DNA of 64,000 nt from Marinihelvus fidelis (GTDB lineage: Bacteria > Pseudomonadota > Gammaproteobacteria > Xanthomonadales > SZUA-36). Positions 9,564 to 19,400 of the stretch are shown in pieces (position 1 is the first letter of the stretch; every line of letters starts with the position of its first letter). Both the position numbers and the translations under genes were made by a program. The notes under the pieces are model-generated. The model did not search any database, had not been told where the DNA came from, and saw only the letters and a program-made list of their open reading frames with translations. Where the stretch lies: assembly GCF_008725655.1 (NCBI RefSeq), contig NZ_VYXP01000001.1, positions 62,001 to 126,000 of the forward strand. Direction: 5' to 3'.

Positions 9564-10751
9564 TCAGAACGACACGTTCCAGTCGACGCGCAGGCGGTTT
9601 CCGGTTTCCTTTGTCGTGTCACCGGGGTTGAACAGGTCGACCGCGTCGATCAGGAACAGCCGAGCGCGGACATTCATGCGCGCGGCTGGCACGTAGGTCA
9701 CGCGGAACTCGTGACCCTTGATGTTGGTGGCGCGGACCTGGTTGGCGTTGCCCCAGCGCACCCACTCGTCCTGGGTGTAGGAGCTGTTGGCCACCAGGGC
9801 TTCCTGGTAGGCGTAGTCGTAACCCAGCTGCCAGTGTCCGGGGTCCTGCGTCGATCCCCACCGCAGGCCCAGCACGTATCCGTCGACATGATCCTGGTGG
9901 ACATCCGTGAAGCTGCCGGGCTCGGCATCGGCATAGTCCGCGAAGTTGTGGGTGTAGTCGACGCCCAGTCGCGTGGGCTGGCCCAGGAACGCCGTGCGGT
10001 AGCGCAGCTGCAGGTGCATGGACTGGTACGCACGGCTGCCGTTGTCGGTCAGCAGGGCGTCGTTGTCCGGGTCATCGGGGTCCGGGTTGCTGACGAAGCC
10101 GCCCAGGGCCACGGTCACGTCTTCCCCCGGTGCAAACTCACGCTGATAGCCCACCTGGCCCACAAGCGCACGGCCCGAAAATTCCCGCATGCCCACGGGC
10201 AGGGCGACATAGTTGATGGATGCAAACGCGCTTGAGTGGTCATCGAGTTTTCGCCGCACGCGGGCCCCGACACCCAGGTAAGTGAGGTTGTCGATGGTGA
10301 AAATGTCGTTCTGGTGCAGGTATTCGAGCTCGTTCCGGCCCACCCAGGCGTTCAGGCCGCCGCGCTGGTAGCCGACGACATACTGGTCAGGATTGAAGTT
10401 GTAGGGGCCATCCGGGCCGCCGTCGAAATCATGAATGGTGATATGCGGGGACTGCTGCGAGTGCCGGGAGCCACTGCGGACCCGCGCGCGCACATACCAG
10501 TGATCGCCCAGGTAGTATCCCAGCCCGGCGCGAAGGCGGATTCGCAGGCGGAGGCGGTCGTCGCGCTCCGTGCCGTCGCCATTGAGCGAATCCCAGTCCT
10601 GCTCAAGGCGCAGCCTGAAATCGGCCATGTAGTCCCAGTCACCGGCGCGTTTCGTTTCAGGGCCTTCGGCCTGCCCGGCGCATGGCAGCCCCAGTGCCAA
10701 AACCAGCCCCAGCCGGCAGGCCTGTCGGACAAGTCCATAGCCTGCCTGCAC
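9564..10751 (-). CDS. Putative outer-membrane porin
   Basis: A 395-residue protein with a signal peptide ending near CAGQA. The mature part starts with FRLRLEQDWDSLNGDGTERDDRLRLRIRLR, a pattern seen at the first strands of alginate-export/putative-porin families. It then runs as repeated amphipathic strands to a terminal aromatic (WNVSF). It probably forms a 16-18-strand general or substrate-selective pore. The BON protein gene lies upstream on the same strand with a gap of about 25 nt, so the pair may be one transcript. Substrate is unassigned. Confidence 0.8.
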   Translation of the reverse strand: MQAGYGLVRQACRLGLVLALGLPCAGQAEGPETKRAGDWDYMADFRLRLEQDWDSLNGDGTERDDRLRLRIRLRAGLGYYLGDHWYVRARVRSGSRHSQQSPHITIHDFDGGPDGPYNFNPDQYVVGYQRGGLNAWVGRNELEYLHQNDIFTIDNLTYLGVGARVRRKLDDHSSAFASINYVALPVGMREFSGRALVGQVGYQREFAPGEDVTVALGGFVSNPDPDDPDNDALLTDNGSRAYQSMHLQLRYRTAFLGQPTRLGVDYTHNFADYADAEPGSFTDVHQDHVDGYVLGLRWGSTQDPGHWQLGYDYAYQEALVANSSYTQDEWVRWGNANQVRATNIKGHEFRVTYVPAARMNVRARLFLIDAVDLFNPGDTTKETGNRLRVDWNVSF

Positions 10752-10775
10752 CGGGGCTACCGTCGTCGTCGCGGG

Positions 10776-11309
10776 TCAGTCGGCCGGTTTCAGGTCCATG
10801 CCGTTAATGACCTTCTTGACGCCCTTGACAGTGCCGGCCAGCTGAATGGCCTGGTCGCGCTGCTCAGTGCTGTCGACGAAACCGCTCAGCAGCACCACGC
10901 CGCGGTTGACCTCCACGTTAACGTCGATGCCACGTGACAGGTCGCCATCAGCGACAGCGGACTTCACTTTCGTCGACATCACGCCGTCGTCGAGCATCGT
11001 GCCGGCGCTGCGGTTGCTCTCGACCACGTAAATCCGGTTCAGCACCTTCTTCACGCCGGTGATCTCGGCCGCCAGTTTGGGCAGCCGCTCCTTCAGTTCA
11101 GGGTTGGTGGTGAATGCCGCCAGCTGCACGTAGCCGTGGTACACCTCGATGTTGACGCTGCCGCCCTGGTTGGTGGCCAGGTTGGCTTTCACCTTGGTGT
11201 GAATCCAGGTGTCATCAACGACATCGCCCGCGGTCTTGCTGTCCTGCGCGGCCACCGGCAATGCGATCGCGAGCAATGCGCAGGCGATAAAACGGGAGAA
11301 TCTGGTCAT
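10776..11309 (-). CDS. BON domain periplasmic protein
   Basis: Start chosen at the ATG 11307-11309 (MTRFSRFIACALLAIALPVAAQD), because GGAGTGA lies just upstream and it gives a clean signal peptide; an ATG 21 nt further upstream is less likely. The mature protein has two BON (OsmY-like) repeats of about 65 residues, each built as D..I..KVKA.L followed by V.V..G.V.L.G.V. The first reads TWIHTKVKANLATNQGGSVNIEV and the second GVMSTKVKSAVADGDLSRGIDV. OsmY-type proteins sit in the periplasm, are often stress induced, and are thought to bind membranes or act as chaperones. The gene precedes the putative porin gene. Confidence 0.9.
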   Translation of the reverse strand: MTRFSRFIACALLAIALPVAAQDSKTAGDVVDDTWIHTKVKANLATNQGGSVNIEVYHGYVQLAAFTTNPELKERLPKLAAEITGVKKVLNRIYVVESNRSAGTMLDDGVMSTKVKSAVADGDLSRGIDVNVEVNRGVVLLSGFVDSTEQRDQAIQLAGTVKGVKKVINGMDLKPAD

Positions 11310-11548
11310 GTCATTCACTCCATCGGGCATGGGTTGGATGGCCCGTAGTTTAATTCACCAACTTTCGACTGGGCCACTGGTATTCAGTTCCGAAGGGGGG
11401 ACCGGGGCGCCTGTCCCGTCGCTTGCGGCGGGTGGGCGCCCCATTTTTGTTTTGGGAGGTGGGCTCCAACAGGTTTTTACCGCAGATTTCGCGAATTTCG
11501 CAGATTACGCGAAAGGAGTTGACGTGGGTGGTCGTGGGCTGGAGCCTT

Positions 11549-11576
11549 GTCGCGTGACGCGTCACGCGTCACGGGC
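11549..11576. repeat. GTGACGC/GCGTCAC heptamer repeat, second copy
   Basis: GCGTGACGCGTCACGCGTCAC-type array, the same heptamer as at 6767-6867. It overlaps the 3' end of the membrane protein gene at 11562 and supplies its last codons and stop. Upstream (11478-11515) is a separate short imperfect repeat of CGCAGATT/GCGAATT units. Confidence 0.8.
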
Positions 11577-12113
11577 TCGTTTCTCGAGGACCACGATGGT
11601 GACGAGATAGATGGCGACGATGATGAAGGGGATCACTACGAAGCGCTGGTCGGGGAACAGGTACCAGGCCGCGACCACCAGGCCCGCGCGCGCCAGGCCG
11701 TGAAACAGGCCGATCCAGTGGCTGGCCAGCCAGCTGAACGGTATCCACATCAGTCCGGTCAGGATCCCGACGGTCATCGGCAGCGAGGTGTAGTCGACCA
11801 GGAAGAAGGGGATGGCAATCGCGTAGACGGCCAGTGCCTGGACGATGGTCATGAAGAACAGGCGGTCGAAGGTGTTTTTGGGCTTTGACTTGTCGAGGAA
11901 GTCTTCGCCGGTGAACTTCGACAGCGCCATGCCCAGGTAGACGGTCGAGCCGCTGCCGATAAAAACGGCCCACACTGCCACGACAGGGCTCGCGACGGCA
12001 CCGATGAGGCCGATCACGGCCCACGCGATGGTGCCGGCCAGTGGCATGGCCAGGAAGCGTCGGTGCTCAAAGGCCTGCTTCTGTTGTTCGAGTGTCAGCG
12101 TGGCGTCGATCAT
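11562..12113 (-). CDS. Small integral membrane protein (possibly DUF7010)
   Basis: Start chosen at the ATG 12111-12113 (MIDATLTLEQQKQAFEHRRF); AGGGGAA lies upstream. The open frame extends further 5' but overlaps the opposite-strand gene and has no membrane character. The protein has 183 residues and about six hydrophobic segments (LAGTIAWAVIGLIGAVA, VVAVWAVFIGSG, ALAVYAIAIPFFLV, MTVGILTGLMWIPFSWLA, LARAGLVVAAWYLF, VVIPFIIVAIYLVTIVV). The pattern resembles DUF7010 membrane proteins from memory, at low certainty. The C-terminal tail EKRARDA and its stop lie in the heptamer repeat at 11549-11576, so the natural C-terminus may have been altered by the repeat. Confidence 0.75.
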   Translation of the reverse strand: MIDATLTLEQQKQAFEHRRFLAMPLAGTIAWAVIGLIGAVASPVVAVWAVFIGSGSTVYLGMALSKFTGEDFLDKSKPKNTFDRLFFMTIVQALAVYAIAIPFFLVDYTSLPMTVGILTGLMWIPFSWLASHWIGLFHGLARAGLVVAAWYLFPDQRFVVIPFIIVAIYLVTIVVLEKRARDA

Positions 12114-12204
12114 GTTGAGTTTCCCCTGGCCTTTAAATTCCGTGCTGGCAGTTAGAATACGCCTCCCAATCACGACTCGCGCAGGCCGTAGGTCATTGTC
12201 CGTA

Positions 12205-13089
12205 ATGCAACGCCAGGTCACATCACTTTTGCAGGCTTCCACTTTGTGGTTCGCCGCGCTTTGGCTGCCTGGCAGCCTGGTGCATGCCCAGGAGGGCGCG
12301 GAGCTTCTGGACAGCGAGGCACCGGTGAACTGGGCGCTCGCGCCCGTGCTGGGGACCGGCTGGTACACGCTGGGGGACGGTCGTGATGCCTTCATCATTT
12401 ACGCGCCGTACACGCAGACGCTGCGCGAGGTCGATGCCGGTGGCACCGGGCTGGAGGCCGCAGGCTGGTACATCAACTGGGCTGGCTCGCTGGGTCTGTT
12501 CGAACTGGACCTGGACCCCGGCATCATCGATCCGGACAACTTCGGCACCTTCAGCTTCACACCGGGTATCGAGGCGGAGATCCCGATGGGGGCGCGCTGG
12601 TCGTTGCGGCCCTACCTGCATTTCGGGCGCGGCGTGAGCATCGGCGACGGGCCGGAGGCCTGGATCTATTACGGTGGCTTAAAAAGCCGGACCTGGCTCG
12701 ATGATGACCAGCGCCTGTCGCTGATGGTTGGTGCGGGATATGCCGGCTTTGACCCCCAGGGTGGGCGCTCGGGTGGGCTGTGGACGCTGTACACCGGTGG
12801 TGAGTATCGCTTGCCCCTGGAACCGGTGTCAGGGCCGGCGCTCGACCTGTTCATGCAGGCGGGCTACCGCGCCATCGACGACACGGCCGACTTCGGGCTG
12901 CGCAGTGACAGCAATGCGCTGAAGGCCATCGGTGACACGGTCGAAGTGGGCCTGGCGATGGGGCCGTCGACGGGCGAGTTCCGCTGGGGCTTCCTTGCCG
13001 TGGAGCGCATTGGCCTGACCTGGAACTTCGAGCCGAGTGGCGATTTCAACTCGATTACGCTGGATTTCCGTAGCTGGTTCCGCCAGTAG
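12205..13089 (+). CDS. Exported outer-membrane-like protein of unknown function
   Basis: Start taken at the ATG 12205-12207 (MQRQVTSLLQASTLWFAALW), which gives a signal peptide ending at VHAQ; the open frame extends 5' but would overlap the divergent membrane gene. The 294-residue product has beta-strand-rich segments (RWSLRPYLHFGRGVSIG, QRLSLMVGAGYAGFDPQGG, GEYRLPLEPV) and ends with SITLDFRSWFRQ. It resembles a small outer-membrane barrel or surface protein. I do not recognise a family. An 8-bp GC hairpin follows at 13103-13126. Confidence 0.75.
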   Translation: MQRQVTSLLQASTLWFAALWLPGSLVHAQEGAELLDSEAPVNWALAPVLGTGWYTLGDGRDAFIIYAPYTQTLREVDAGGTGLEAAGWYINWAGSLGLFELDLDPGIIDPDNFGTFSFTPGIEAEIPMGARWSLRPYLHFGRGVSIGDGPEAWIYYGGLKSRTWLDDDQRLSLMVGAGYAGFDPQGGRSGGLWTLYTGGEYRLPLEPVSGPALDLFMQAGYRAIDDTADFGLRSDSNALKAIGDTVEVGLAMGPSTGEFRWGFLAVERIGLTWNFEPSGDFNSITLDFRSWFRQ

Positions 13090-13102
13090 CGGCGGCCCGG
13101 GA

Positions 13103-13126
13103 GCCGGCCATTTGTCTTTGGCCGGC
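13103..13126 (+). terminator. GC-rich hairpin after the 12205 gene (weak terminator)
   Basis: GCCGGCCA (13103-13110) pairs perfectly with TGGCCGGC (13119-13126) across an 8-nt loop. There is no T-run after it, so it may only attenuate transcription or protect the mRNA end before the sigma factor gene. Confidence 0.45.
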
Positions 13127-13175
13127 ATTGATTGCAGACTAGTCGCACTGTACGGGTTGAGGGGCAGCAGACGTC

Positions 13176-13748
13176 GTGGACGCAAGTAAACAACGGGTCG
13201 ACACCGCAACGGCTGGCCCCGGTGAAACGGCATCCGTGCAGGATCGCCTGGTCGCCACCGTCTACGACGAACTCAGGCGTATCGCCCACGCCCACAACCG
13301 CCACGAACGCTTCAACGCCACCCTGCAGACCACGGCGCTGGTCCACGAGGCCTGGTTGCGCCTGGCCGAGAGTGATGCCGCGCTGCAGCCGAAGACCGAG
13401 GCACACCTGAAGGCGCTGACCTCGCGCGTGGTTCGCCATGTGCTGGTCGATTACGCGCGCCAGTCCACGGCCCGCAAGCGCAGCCCCGACGCCAACGATA
13501 TCGCCGAGATGCAGTCGACGCTGATCGACCCCGGTCTTGATGTCGACCTGCTTGACCTGGACGAGGCCCTGCACGCACTGGCCGGGCAGTCGCCACGGCT
13601 GGCTGAGCTGGTGGAGTACCGCTTCTTCGGCGGACTGAGCATCCCGGAGACCGCCGAGGTGCTGGAACTGTCCACCCGCACGGTCGAGCGCGACTGGATC
13701 AAGGCGCGCGCCTACCTGGTGAGCCAGCTGCGCGAGCAGAAGGGCTGA
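13176..13748 (+). CDS. ECF-type RNA polymerase sigma factor
   Basis: A 190-residue sigma factor of the ECF_SigK/TIGR02999 type. Region 2 reads LVATVYDELRRIAHAHNRHERFNATLQTTALVHEAWLRL with HVLVDYARQ. Region 4 is near the end: LAELVEYRFFGGLSIPETAEVLELSTRTVERDWIKARAYL, a full helix-turn-helix. Such sigma factors, common in Xanthomonadales and Planctomycetes, sit next to Ser/Thr kinases and direct RNA polymerase to a small regulon. The kinase gene starts 10 nt downstream, so they form an operon. Two matching sequence elements further down the cluster (16390 and 21843) are candidate target promoters. No anti-sigma factor gene is visible. Confidence 0.92.
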   Translation: MDASKQRVDTATAGPGETASVQDRLVATVYDELRRIAHAHNRHERFNATLQTTALVHEAWLRLAESDAALQPKTEAHLKALTSRVVRHVLVDYARQSTARKRSPDANDIAEMQSTLIDPGLDVDLLDLDEALHALAGQSPRLAELVEYRFFGGLSIPETAEVLELSTRTVERDWIKARAYLVSQLREQKG

Positions 13749-13758
13749 GCGCGACGCG

Positions 13759-16386
13759 ATGGGCGACCCGCGCGACTTCGAGACACTCGACGCGTGGTTC
13801 GACCGTTTGCTGGATGCCGCGCCCGACGAACGGGAGCGCACACTGGCCGACCTGCGCCGCGATGACCCGGAACTGGCTGATTCCCTGGTCGCGCTGCTGA
13901 CCGACGTCACGGCCAGCGAGGGCTTTCTCGAAAACGAGGCCAGCGCAGCTCGCGACCGGATGCTGGCGGAGATGCTGACCGACGATGGCTGGCGGCCCTC
14001 CGGCGCATCGCCAAAGGACCGTTGTGGCGAAACACTGGGTCCGTACCGTCTCGAATCGGTGCTGGGGCGCGGGCAGAAGTCGGTGGTCTACCTTGCCCGC
14101 CGTGCCGATGGCGAGTGGGACGAGCAGGTCGCCGTGAAAGTGCTGTCGCGCGGCGTTGACACGGACGACGTGCTGCGCCGCTTCCTGGCCGAGCGGCAAA
14201 TCATGACCGTCCTGCGCCACCCGCATATCGGCGTGATGCTCGATGGCGGCGTCACCGATGATGGCCTGCCGTACTTCGCCATGGAATATATCGATGGCCA
14301 GCCGATCGACGATTGGTGTCGTGAGCAGGCGCTGCCGCTGGCCGGCCGACTGGCGCTGGTCAGAAGCGTCTGCGAGGCCGTGGCCTTCGCACACCGCCGC
14401 CTGGTGGTGCACCGCGACATCAAGCCATCCAACATCCTGGTCAACCGCGATCGCCAGGTGAAACTGCTCGACTTCGGCATCGCCAAGTGGCTGGATCCGC
14501 AGGCGCAGCCGGGCTTCAGCGCGCGCACGCAGCACATGGTGCGGCCGATGACACCGGCCTACGCGGCACCCGAGCAGCGCGAGGGTGGCCCGGTCTCCAC
14601 AGCCACCGATGTCTACCAGCTGGGCCTGCTGATGGTCACCCTTCTGTGCGGCGTGGACCGGCCCAGGCACGCAATGGGCGTTGACGACAGGGGCGCCCCG
14701 CAACGCCGCGCCAGCACAGTGGCCACCGCGGCCAACTTGCCCTACCCGCCAGCGGAATTGCGGGGCGACCTGGATGGCATCATTCACAAGGCGCTGTCCG
14801 CCGACCCCGAGCAGCGCTACGGTTCCGCGGCCGAACTGCTGGCCGACCTGGACAACTACCGCGAACATCGCGCCGTGCAGGCGAGAACACCGGGTGCCGC
14901 CTACATGTTCGGCAAGTTCGTCCGCCGCCGTCCGCTGGTCACCAGTGCCATCGCCTTCGCACTGGTGGCGCTGTCGGTCTGGGCGCTGCTGGTCGCGCAC
15001 TACAACCGCCAGTTGCAGGCCGAGAAAGCTGCGGCACTGGATGCGCTGGAACGTGCCGAAGAAACCCGCAATGTGCTGGTCCGCTTCATGACCGAGGCCG
15101 ACCCGTTCAATAACGAAGGCAGCGGTGCCGACGCCCGCATCCGCGACGCCCTGGCCGGTGCCGACGAGATCATCGGCCACGAGCTGGCCGGCCGCCCGGC
15201 GCTGCAGGCCGACCTGTACGGCGTGGTCGCCGATGTCTGGGATGGCTTGAGCGAGGGTGAGGCGGCGGGGCAGGCACGCCGTGGCGAGCTGGCGGCCCTG
15301 GCATCCCTGCCCGATGCGGATCCGGTACGGGTGCTGATGTCGCGCCACAAGCTGCTGAATGCTGACGCGAGCGACCTGGACACGGCGACATTTCTTGCCG
15401 AGATCGAAAAGATTCGCGATACGCTGGCCCGCGACTGGCCCGACGCCGTGGTCGAACGGGCCACGGTGGAGAAGGACCTGGGTTACCTGCATCGCCGATA
15501 CGGTTCACCGGATGTCGCCCTTGCGCATACCCGGGCGGCCGTCGAGCTGCTGGACACGGAGCCGTCACCCGACCCGATACAACTCAGTTTTGCGCTGATC
15601 GACCTGGGCGAACAGCTCGCCGTGGACCGGCAGTTCGACCAGGCCATGACCATGATGGAGCGTGCGCTGGCCATTCGCCTGGAGCGCCTGGGTGAAACCC
15701 ATGCATGGACCCTGACCAATCGCCTGCAAATCGCCTCGTTACTCACCGACATGGGCCGGCTGGAAGAAGCCATCGAACTCTACGACGCCCTGGTGCCCGG
15801 CTATGAGCAGCGCCTGGGGCCGCTGCACGGCCAGACTGTCTCGGTAATGAATAACCACGCGATGTCGTTGATGGGGATGGGTCGCTACGAGGAGGCCGAG
15901 GACGTCTTGTCCGACGTGGTGGCACGTCGGCGCAGGGCGGGTGGTGAAAGCAGCCGCAGCCTGGCCGACGGCCTGCAGAACCTGGGCGCGATCCAGCTTC
16001 GGCTGGGCATGATTGACCAGGCCGTGGTGAACCTGAACACGGCCGCCGAGATCTACCAGCAGGTCCTGCTGCCCGGCAACCCGCTGCTGGGATACCCGCA
16101 TCTCACCCTGGCCTCGATCCACGCGGACAGGGGTGATGTCGACGCGCTGATCTTTCATGCAGGTCAGGCAGAGTTGCTCCTGCAAGGCAACGTCCCTGAG
16201 CACCATCCCGCATGGCAAAAAGTTCATTGCCTGGTGGGTGATGCGCAGTTGCGCCAGGGGCAGCTGGAAGCGGGCGAGGCCAGGGTGCGCCAGGGCCTGG
16301 CCGGGTTCGAGGCCATCCCCGGCATGGAGGCCCGTCACCTCGACGAGTGCCGCGCGGCGCTGGCCCGGGCCGGTATCGCCGAGTAG
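13759..16386 (+). CDS. Membrane Ser/Thr protein kinase with TPR-containing C-terminal domain
   Basis: An 875-residue kinase. The Hanks-type domain covers about residues 95-370: P-loop LGRGQKS, catalytic Lys127 in VAVK, HRDIKPSN with Asp220, DFG at 238-240, and APEQ near 271. A single membrane helix (about 393-413, VTSAIAFALVALSVWALLVA) follows. The extracytoplasmic C-terminal part has repeated helical units in a TPR-like pattern (GSPDVALAHTRAAVELL, RQFDQAMTMMERALAIRLERLGETH, GRLEEAIELYDALVPGYEQRLGPLH, GRYEEAEDVLSDVVARRR). This is the standard design of kinases paired with ECF sigma factors: a signal received outside leads to phosphorylation inside. The third position of the Gly-rich loop is Ser, an acceptable variant. 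Confidence 0.95.
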   Translation: MGDPRDFETLDAWFDRLLDAAPDERERTLADLRRDDPELADSLVALLTDVTASEGFLENEASAARDRMLAEMLTDDGWRPSGASPKDRCGETLGPYRLESVLGRGQKSVVYLARRADGEWDEQVAVKVLSRGVDTDDVLRRFLAERQIMTVLRHPHIGVMLDGGVTDDGLPYFAMEYIDGQPIDDWCREQALPLAGRLALVRSVCEAVAFAHRRLVVHRDIKPSNILVNRDRQVKLLDFGIAKWLDPQAQPGFSARTQHMVRPMTPAYAAPEQREGGPVSTATDVYQLGLLMVTLLCGVDRPRHAMGVDDRGAPQRRASTVATAANLPYPPAELRGDLDGIIHKALSADPEQRYGSAAELLADLDNYREHRAVQARTPGAAYMFGKFVRRRPLVTSAIAFALVALSVWALLVAHYNRQLQAEKAAALDALERAEETRNVLVRFMTEADPFNNEGSGADARIRDALAGADEIIGHELAGRPALQADLYGVVADVWDGLSEGEAAGQARRGELAALASLPDADPVRVLMSRHKLLNADASDLDTATFLAEIEKIRDTLARDWPDAVVERATVEKDLGYLHRRYGSPDVALAHTRAAVELLDTEPSPDPIQLSFALIDLGEQLAVDRQFDQAMTMMERALAIRLERLGETHAWTLTNRLQIASLLTDMGRLEEAIELYDALVPGYEQRLGPLHGQTVSVMNNHAMSLMGMGRYEEAEDVLSDVVARRRRAGGESSRSLADGLQNLGAIQLRLGMIDQAVVNLNTAAEIYQQVLLPGNPLLGYPHLTLASIHADRGDVDALIFHAGQAELLLQGNVPEHHPAWQKVHCLVGDAQLRQGQLEAGEARVRQGLAGFEAIPGMEARHLDECRAALARAGIAE

Positions 16387-16389
16387 GCC

Positions 16390-16419
16390 ATGTCGGGGTT
16401 TTACCCTCGAGTTCGCACT
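16390..16419 (+). promoter_or_regulatory. Candidate ECF-sigma promoter upstream of the PPC/vWA gene
   Basis: ATGTCGGGGTTTT (16390-16402), then 11 nt, then CGCACT (16414-16419), about 30 nt before the GTG start at 16449. The same two blocks with the same 11-nt spacing lie at 21843-21872 before the peptidoglycan-binding gene. The block spacing suits a -35/-10 pair of an ECF sigma factor. This is an inferred site, not a known consensus. Confidence 0.5.
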
Positions 16420-16448
16420 CTGGGTATGACGAACGTTGGAGATGCAAG

Positions 16449-19400
16449 GTGACGAAGCTCAGGTTTCTATTCTTCGGAGTACTGACCTTTACCGGGGCGC
16501 TGGTCGTGACCGACAGCCTGGCCCAGCCCACGGTCTACGAAGCCGAACCCAACGACACGCCGATGGACGCCAACCCCATCAGCGGTCCGGTAAAGCTCTA
16601 CGGCAGCATGGTGAACAAGGACCAGGACGGTTTTATCTGGACCGTCACCGATGATGATGCCCGCAAGACCTGGGATTTTGAACTGCACGGGATTCCCGGC
16701 GCCCTGACCGTGGTGGACCTGGTCAAGGTCGAAATGACCGAGGACGGTACCGGGGTCGAGTCGTACCAGACCATCATGAAGATGGGTACTCGTGACGGCG
16801 TCACGCCCTCCATCCATCGCAAACAACTGTTCGAACCCGGCGAATACCTGTTGGGTATTGCCTACGCGGGTGGGCCGTCGCAGGGTGGCGGCGTGTACCG
16901 CCCGCCCATGGCGACGCTGTCGTTCGGCGACGAAGCGGGTGACGTGAATGAATCGATCACCAACGAGTTGCCGGCCGCCGATTCCAATCCTGGGCGTGCA
17001 CGCGCATGGCAGTTCCTGATCCGTGAGAGCGGCTCACTGACCGTCAGCCGCAACCCTGGCGGGCGCGAACAGCGAGAGCAGGCGCAGTCCGTGCGCCTGG
17101 GCAGCTATTTCGCTACCTACGAGGCGCTGGAGACCGCCTGGTACTCTTTTACCTTCAACGAGCATGACGCTACGCAACGCTGGGACATCGAAATCAGGTC
17201 CCCGATCGGTCGACCGTTGCGCGCCCGACTGGTCGACGGGGAAGGCCAGGCCCTGGTTGATGGCAAAACCGACAGCCACGGGCGGATCCTGTTTCCCGGG
17301 CTTGCGCCGGCGCCAGGCACCTGGTACCTGGAACTGACAACGTCCGAACCCGGCTTCATCCAGGCGGTGTTTGCGACCGCCGCCGGCCAGCGGGTAGAGG
17401 GTGAGGAGGCCGAACCTAACAACACCAAGGAGATCGCCAACCGCGTGGAGTTCAGCCAGCCGGTGGTCGGGCGAATCAATCGTTCCGATTCTGCCGACAT
17501 TTTTCGCTTCGAGATCGATGAACCCACATCCGACCAGGTGCTGGCTTTCCGGGTGGAATCCAATCCACCGGCAAGCATGAAAGTGTGCCTGTTTGATGCC
17601 GACTGGACGACAACCCAGTGCCGCAGCCAGGTGTCGCCGGTCGAGTTGACCAACCTGCAACTCTCGCCCGGCGAATGGGGTGTCAGTATTTCGCGCGCTG
17701 ACGAAACCGAGTACTCCCTGTCGATGCAAACGTTAGGTGCAATCGAGTCGGGCGTGGAAGCTGAGCCCAACGATTACAGGACGTTCGCCACCGGTGTTCC
17801 GGAAAACCTGCGGATCAAGGGCCAGTTTGATGGTGCGGATACCGACTGGTACCGCTTCCAGATCGCCGACGAGGCACAGTTGTGGCGCTTCCAGGTTATT
17901 GGCGACAACCTTCACGAAGTGAGGTACTTCAACGGTGCCGGCGAAGAGCGGGCCTCCCAGCGGGTCGACAAGGGCCGCCGCAGAGTACGGCTTGAAGATA
18001 CCTACCTGCTGCCGGGCACGCACTACCTGTCGCTGTCTGCAAAGGAAGAAGAGGCCGGCGGTGAGTACACCGTGCTGGCCCGTCCACTGGGCCCACCTGA
18101 TCCGGATGGCGAGCTGGAGCCCAATAACTCGGCCAACAAACAAAGGCTCGCCTTTGGTCAGACGCGCAATGGTCTGCTGGCCGATGATGTCGACCACGAC
18201 TGGTACCGGTTCTTCCTGCCTGGCGAGGACCACATCCGGCTGACACTGACGCCGCCGGCGGATGGGCACGTGTGGATGGATATGTACTGGTATTCGGCCC
18301 TGATGGGTAACGGCCGGCGTGACGGACCCGGGGAACCGTTGGTGATTCAGGGCCTGTTCCCGCCCGGCGATTATTCTGTGAAGCTCAACGCAAAAGTGCC
18401 CAGCGACGCCGAGTACACCTTGTCGCTGGAGCGCCTGCCACGGTTTTCCTGCCCCGCCGACTGCGAACCGAACGGTATGAAGGCCGTACCACTGGCCGCC
18501 CCGTTGCCTGCGGACCTGGTGCTCGAAGGCAGAGCCGGCGACTGGGGTGACTGGGACTATTACCAGCTACCGGCTTTCGATGCCCCCGTGACACTGCGGG
18601 TGATGACGCCGGAGCCCATCCGGCAATTGAAGCTGGGCACGGCGTTTCACGCCAGTACGCAGCTTTCGTACGATTCTGAACTTGGCGGTTACCAGGCCGA
18701 GGTGCCGGCCGGCGACGCGCAACGGCTGATGGTGAGTTCCTCGGGCGCTACGTATCGGCTGGCCGTCGAATTTCCCAATGGCGAAATTGAAGCGGTTACC
18801 GAGGCCCTGCCGGCCATGCTGGACATGACATTCGAAGCCGATACCGTGGCGGCGTTCCGGCGTTTCGGGCAGGAGTTGCCCGGCGAGCTGCGGGTGACCA
18901 ATACCGGCGACGCTGAGCTGGCGGTGGAACTGGAGGCAGCCACAAGTGATCATCGCTGGCACGTCAACCTTGAGGACACTGCAGTCACGGTACCTGCAGG
19001 CGCGGAACGGGTCGTGCCGGTCACCGTGCTGGTACCGGACGATGCCTGGGCCGACCGCCCGGTGCGGATCAGCGCCGTGGCGCGTGATCCGGCCAGGCGG
19101 CAGGTTGAAACCGGTCGGGACATCGCGGTAGACCGTGATGTGCTGCCCGTTGGGTCGCGCCTGGACTGGCCGATTGCCGAAGGCTTGCGCGGTGGCCTGA
19201 ATGCCGCATGGGCGCCGTTCGGCGCTACGTGGATGGATAGCCCCAATCCCGTGGGGCGTGATCGATATATGCGTGACGACGTACTGTTCGGTGGCAAAAA
19301 CGCGTTCAATTCCTGCCGCCGCGACACCCTCGGTATGCCCGAGTGGTCGCTGGACCTGCCGGGTGACGAACCGCTTCCGGTCGCCGGTTTTGCCCTGAAC

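Noticed and set aside
11478-11515. Small RNA or regulator in the 11343-11548 gap
   Set aside because: Only short imperfect GCGAATT-type repeats are visible; no stable structure or promoter could be supported.
13699-15492. A 597-codon minus-strand open frame over the kinase gene
   Set aside because: It is antisense to the kinase, has no motif or signal, and only reflects GC-rich third positions.
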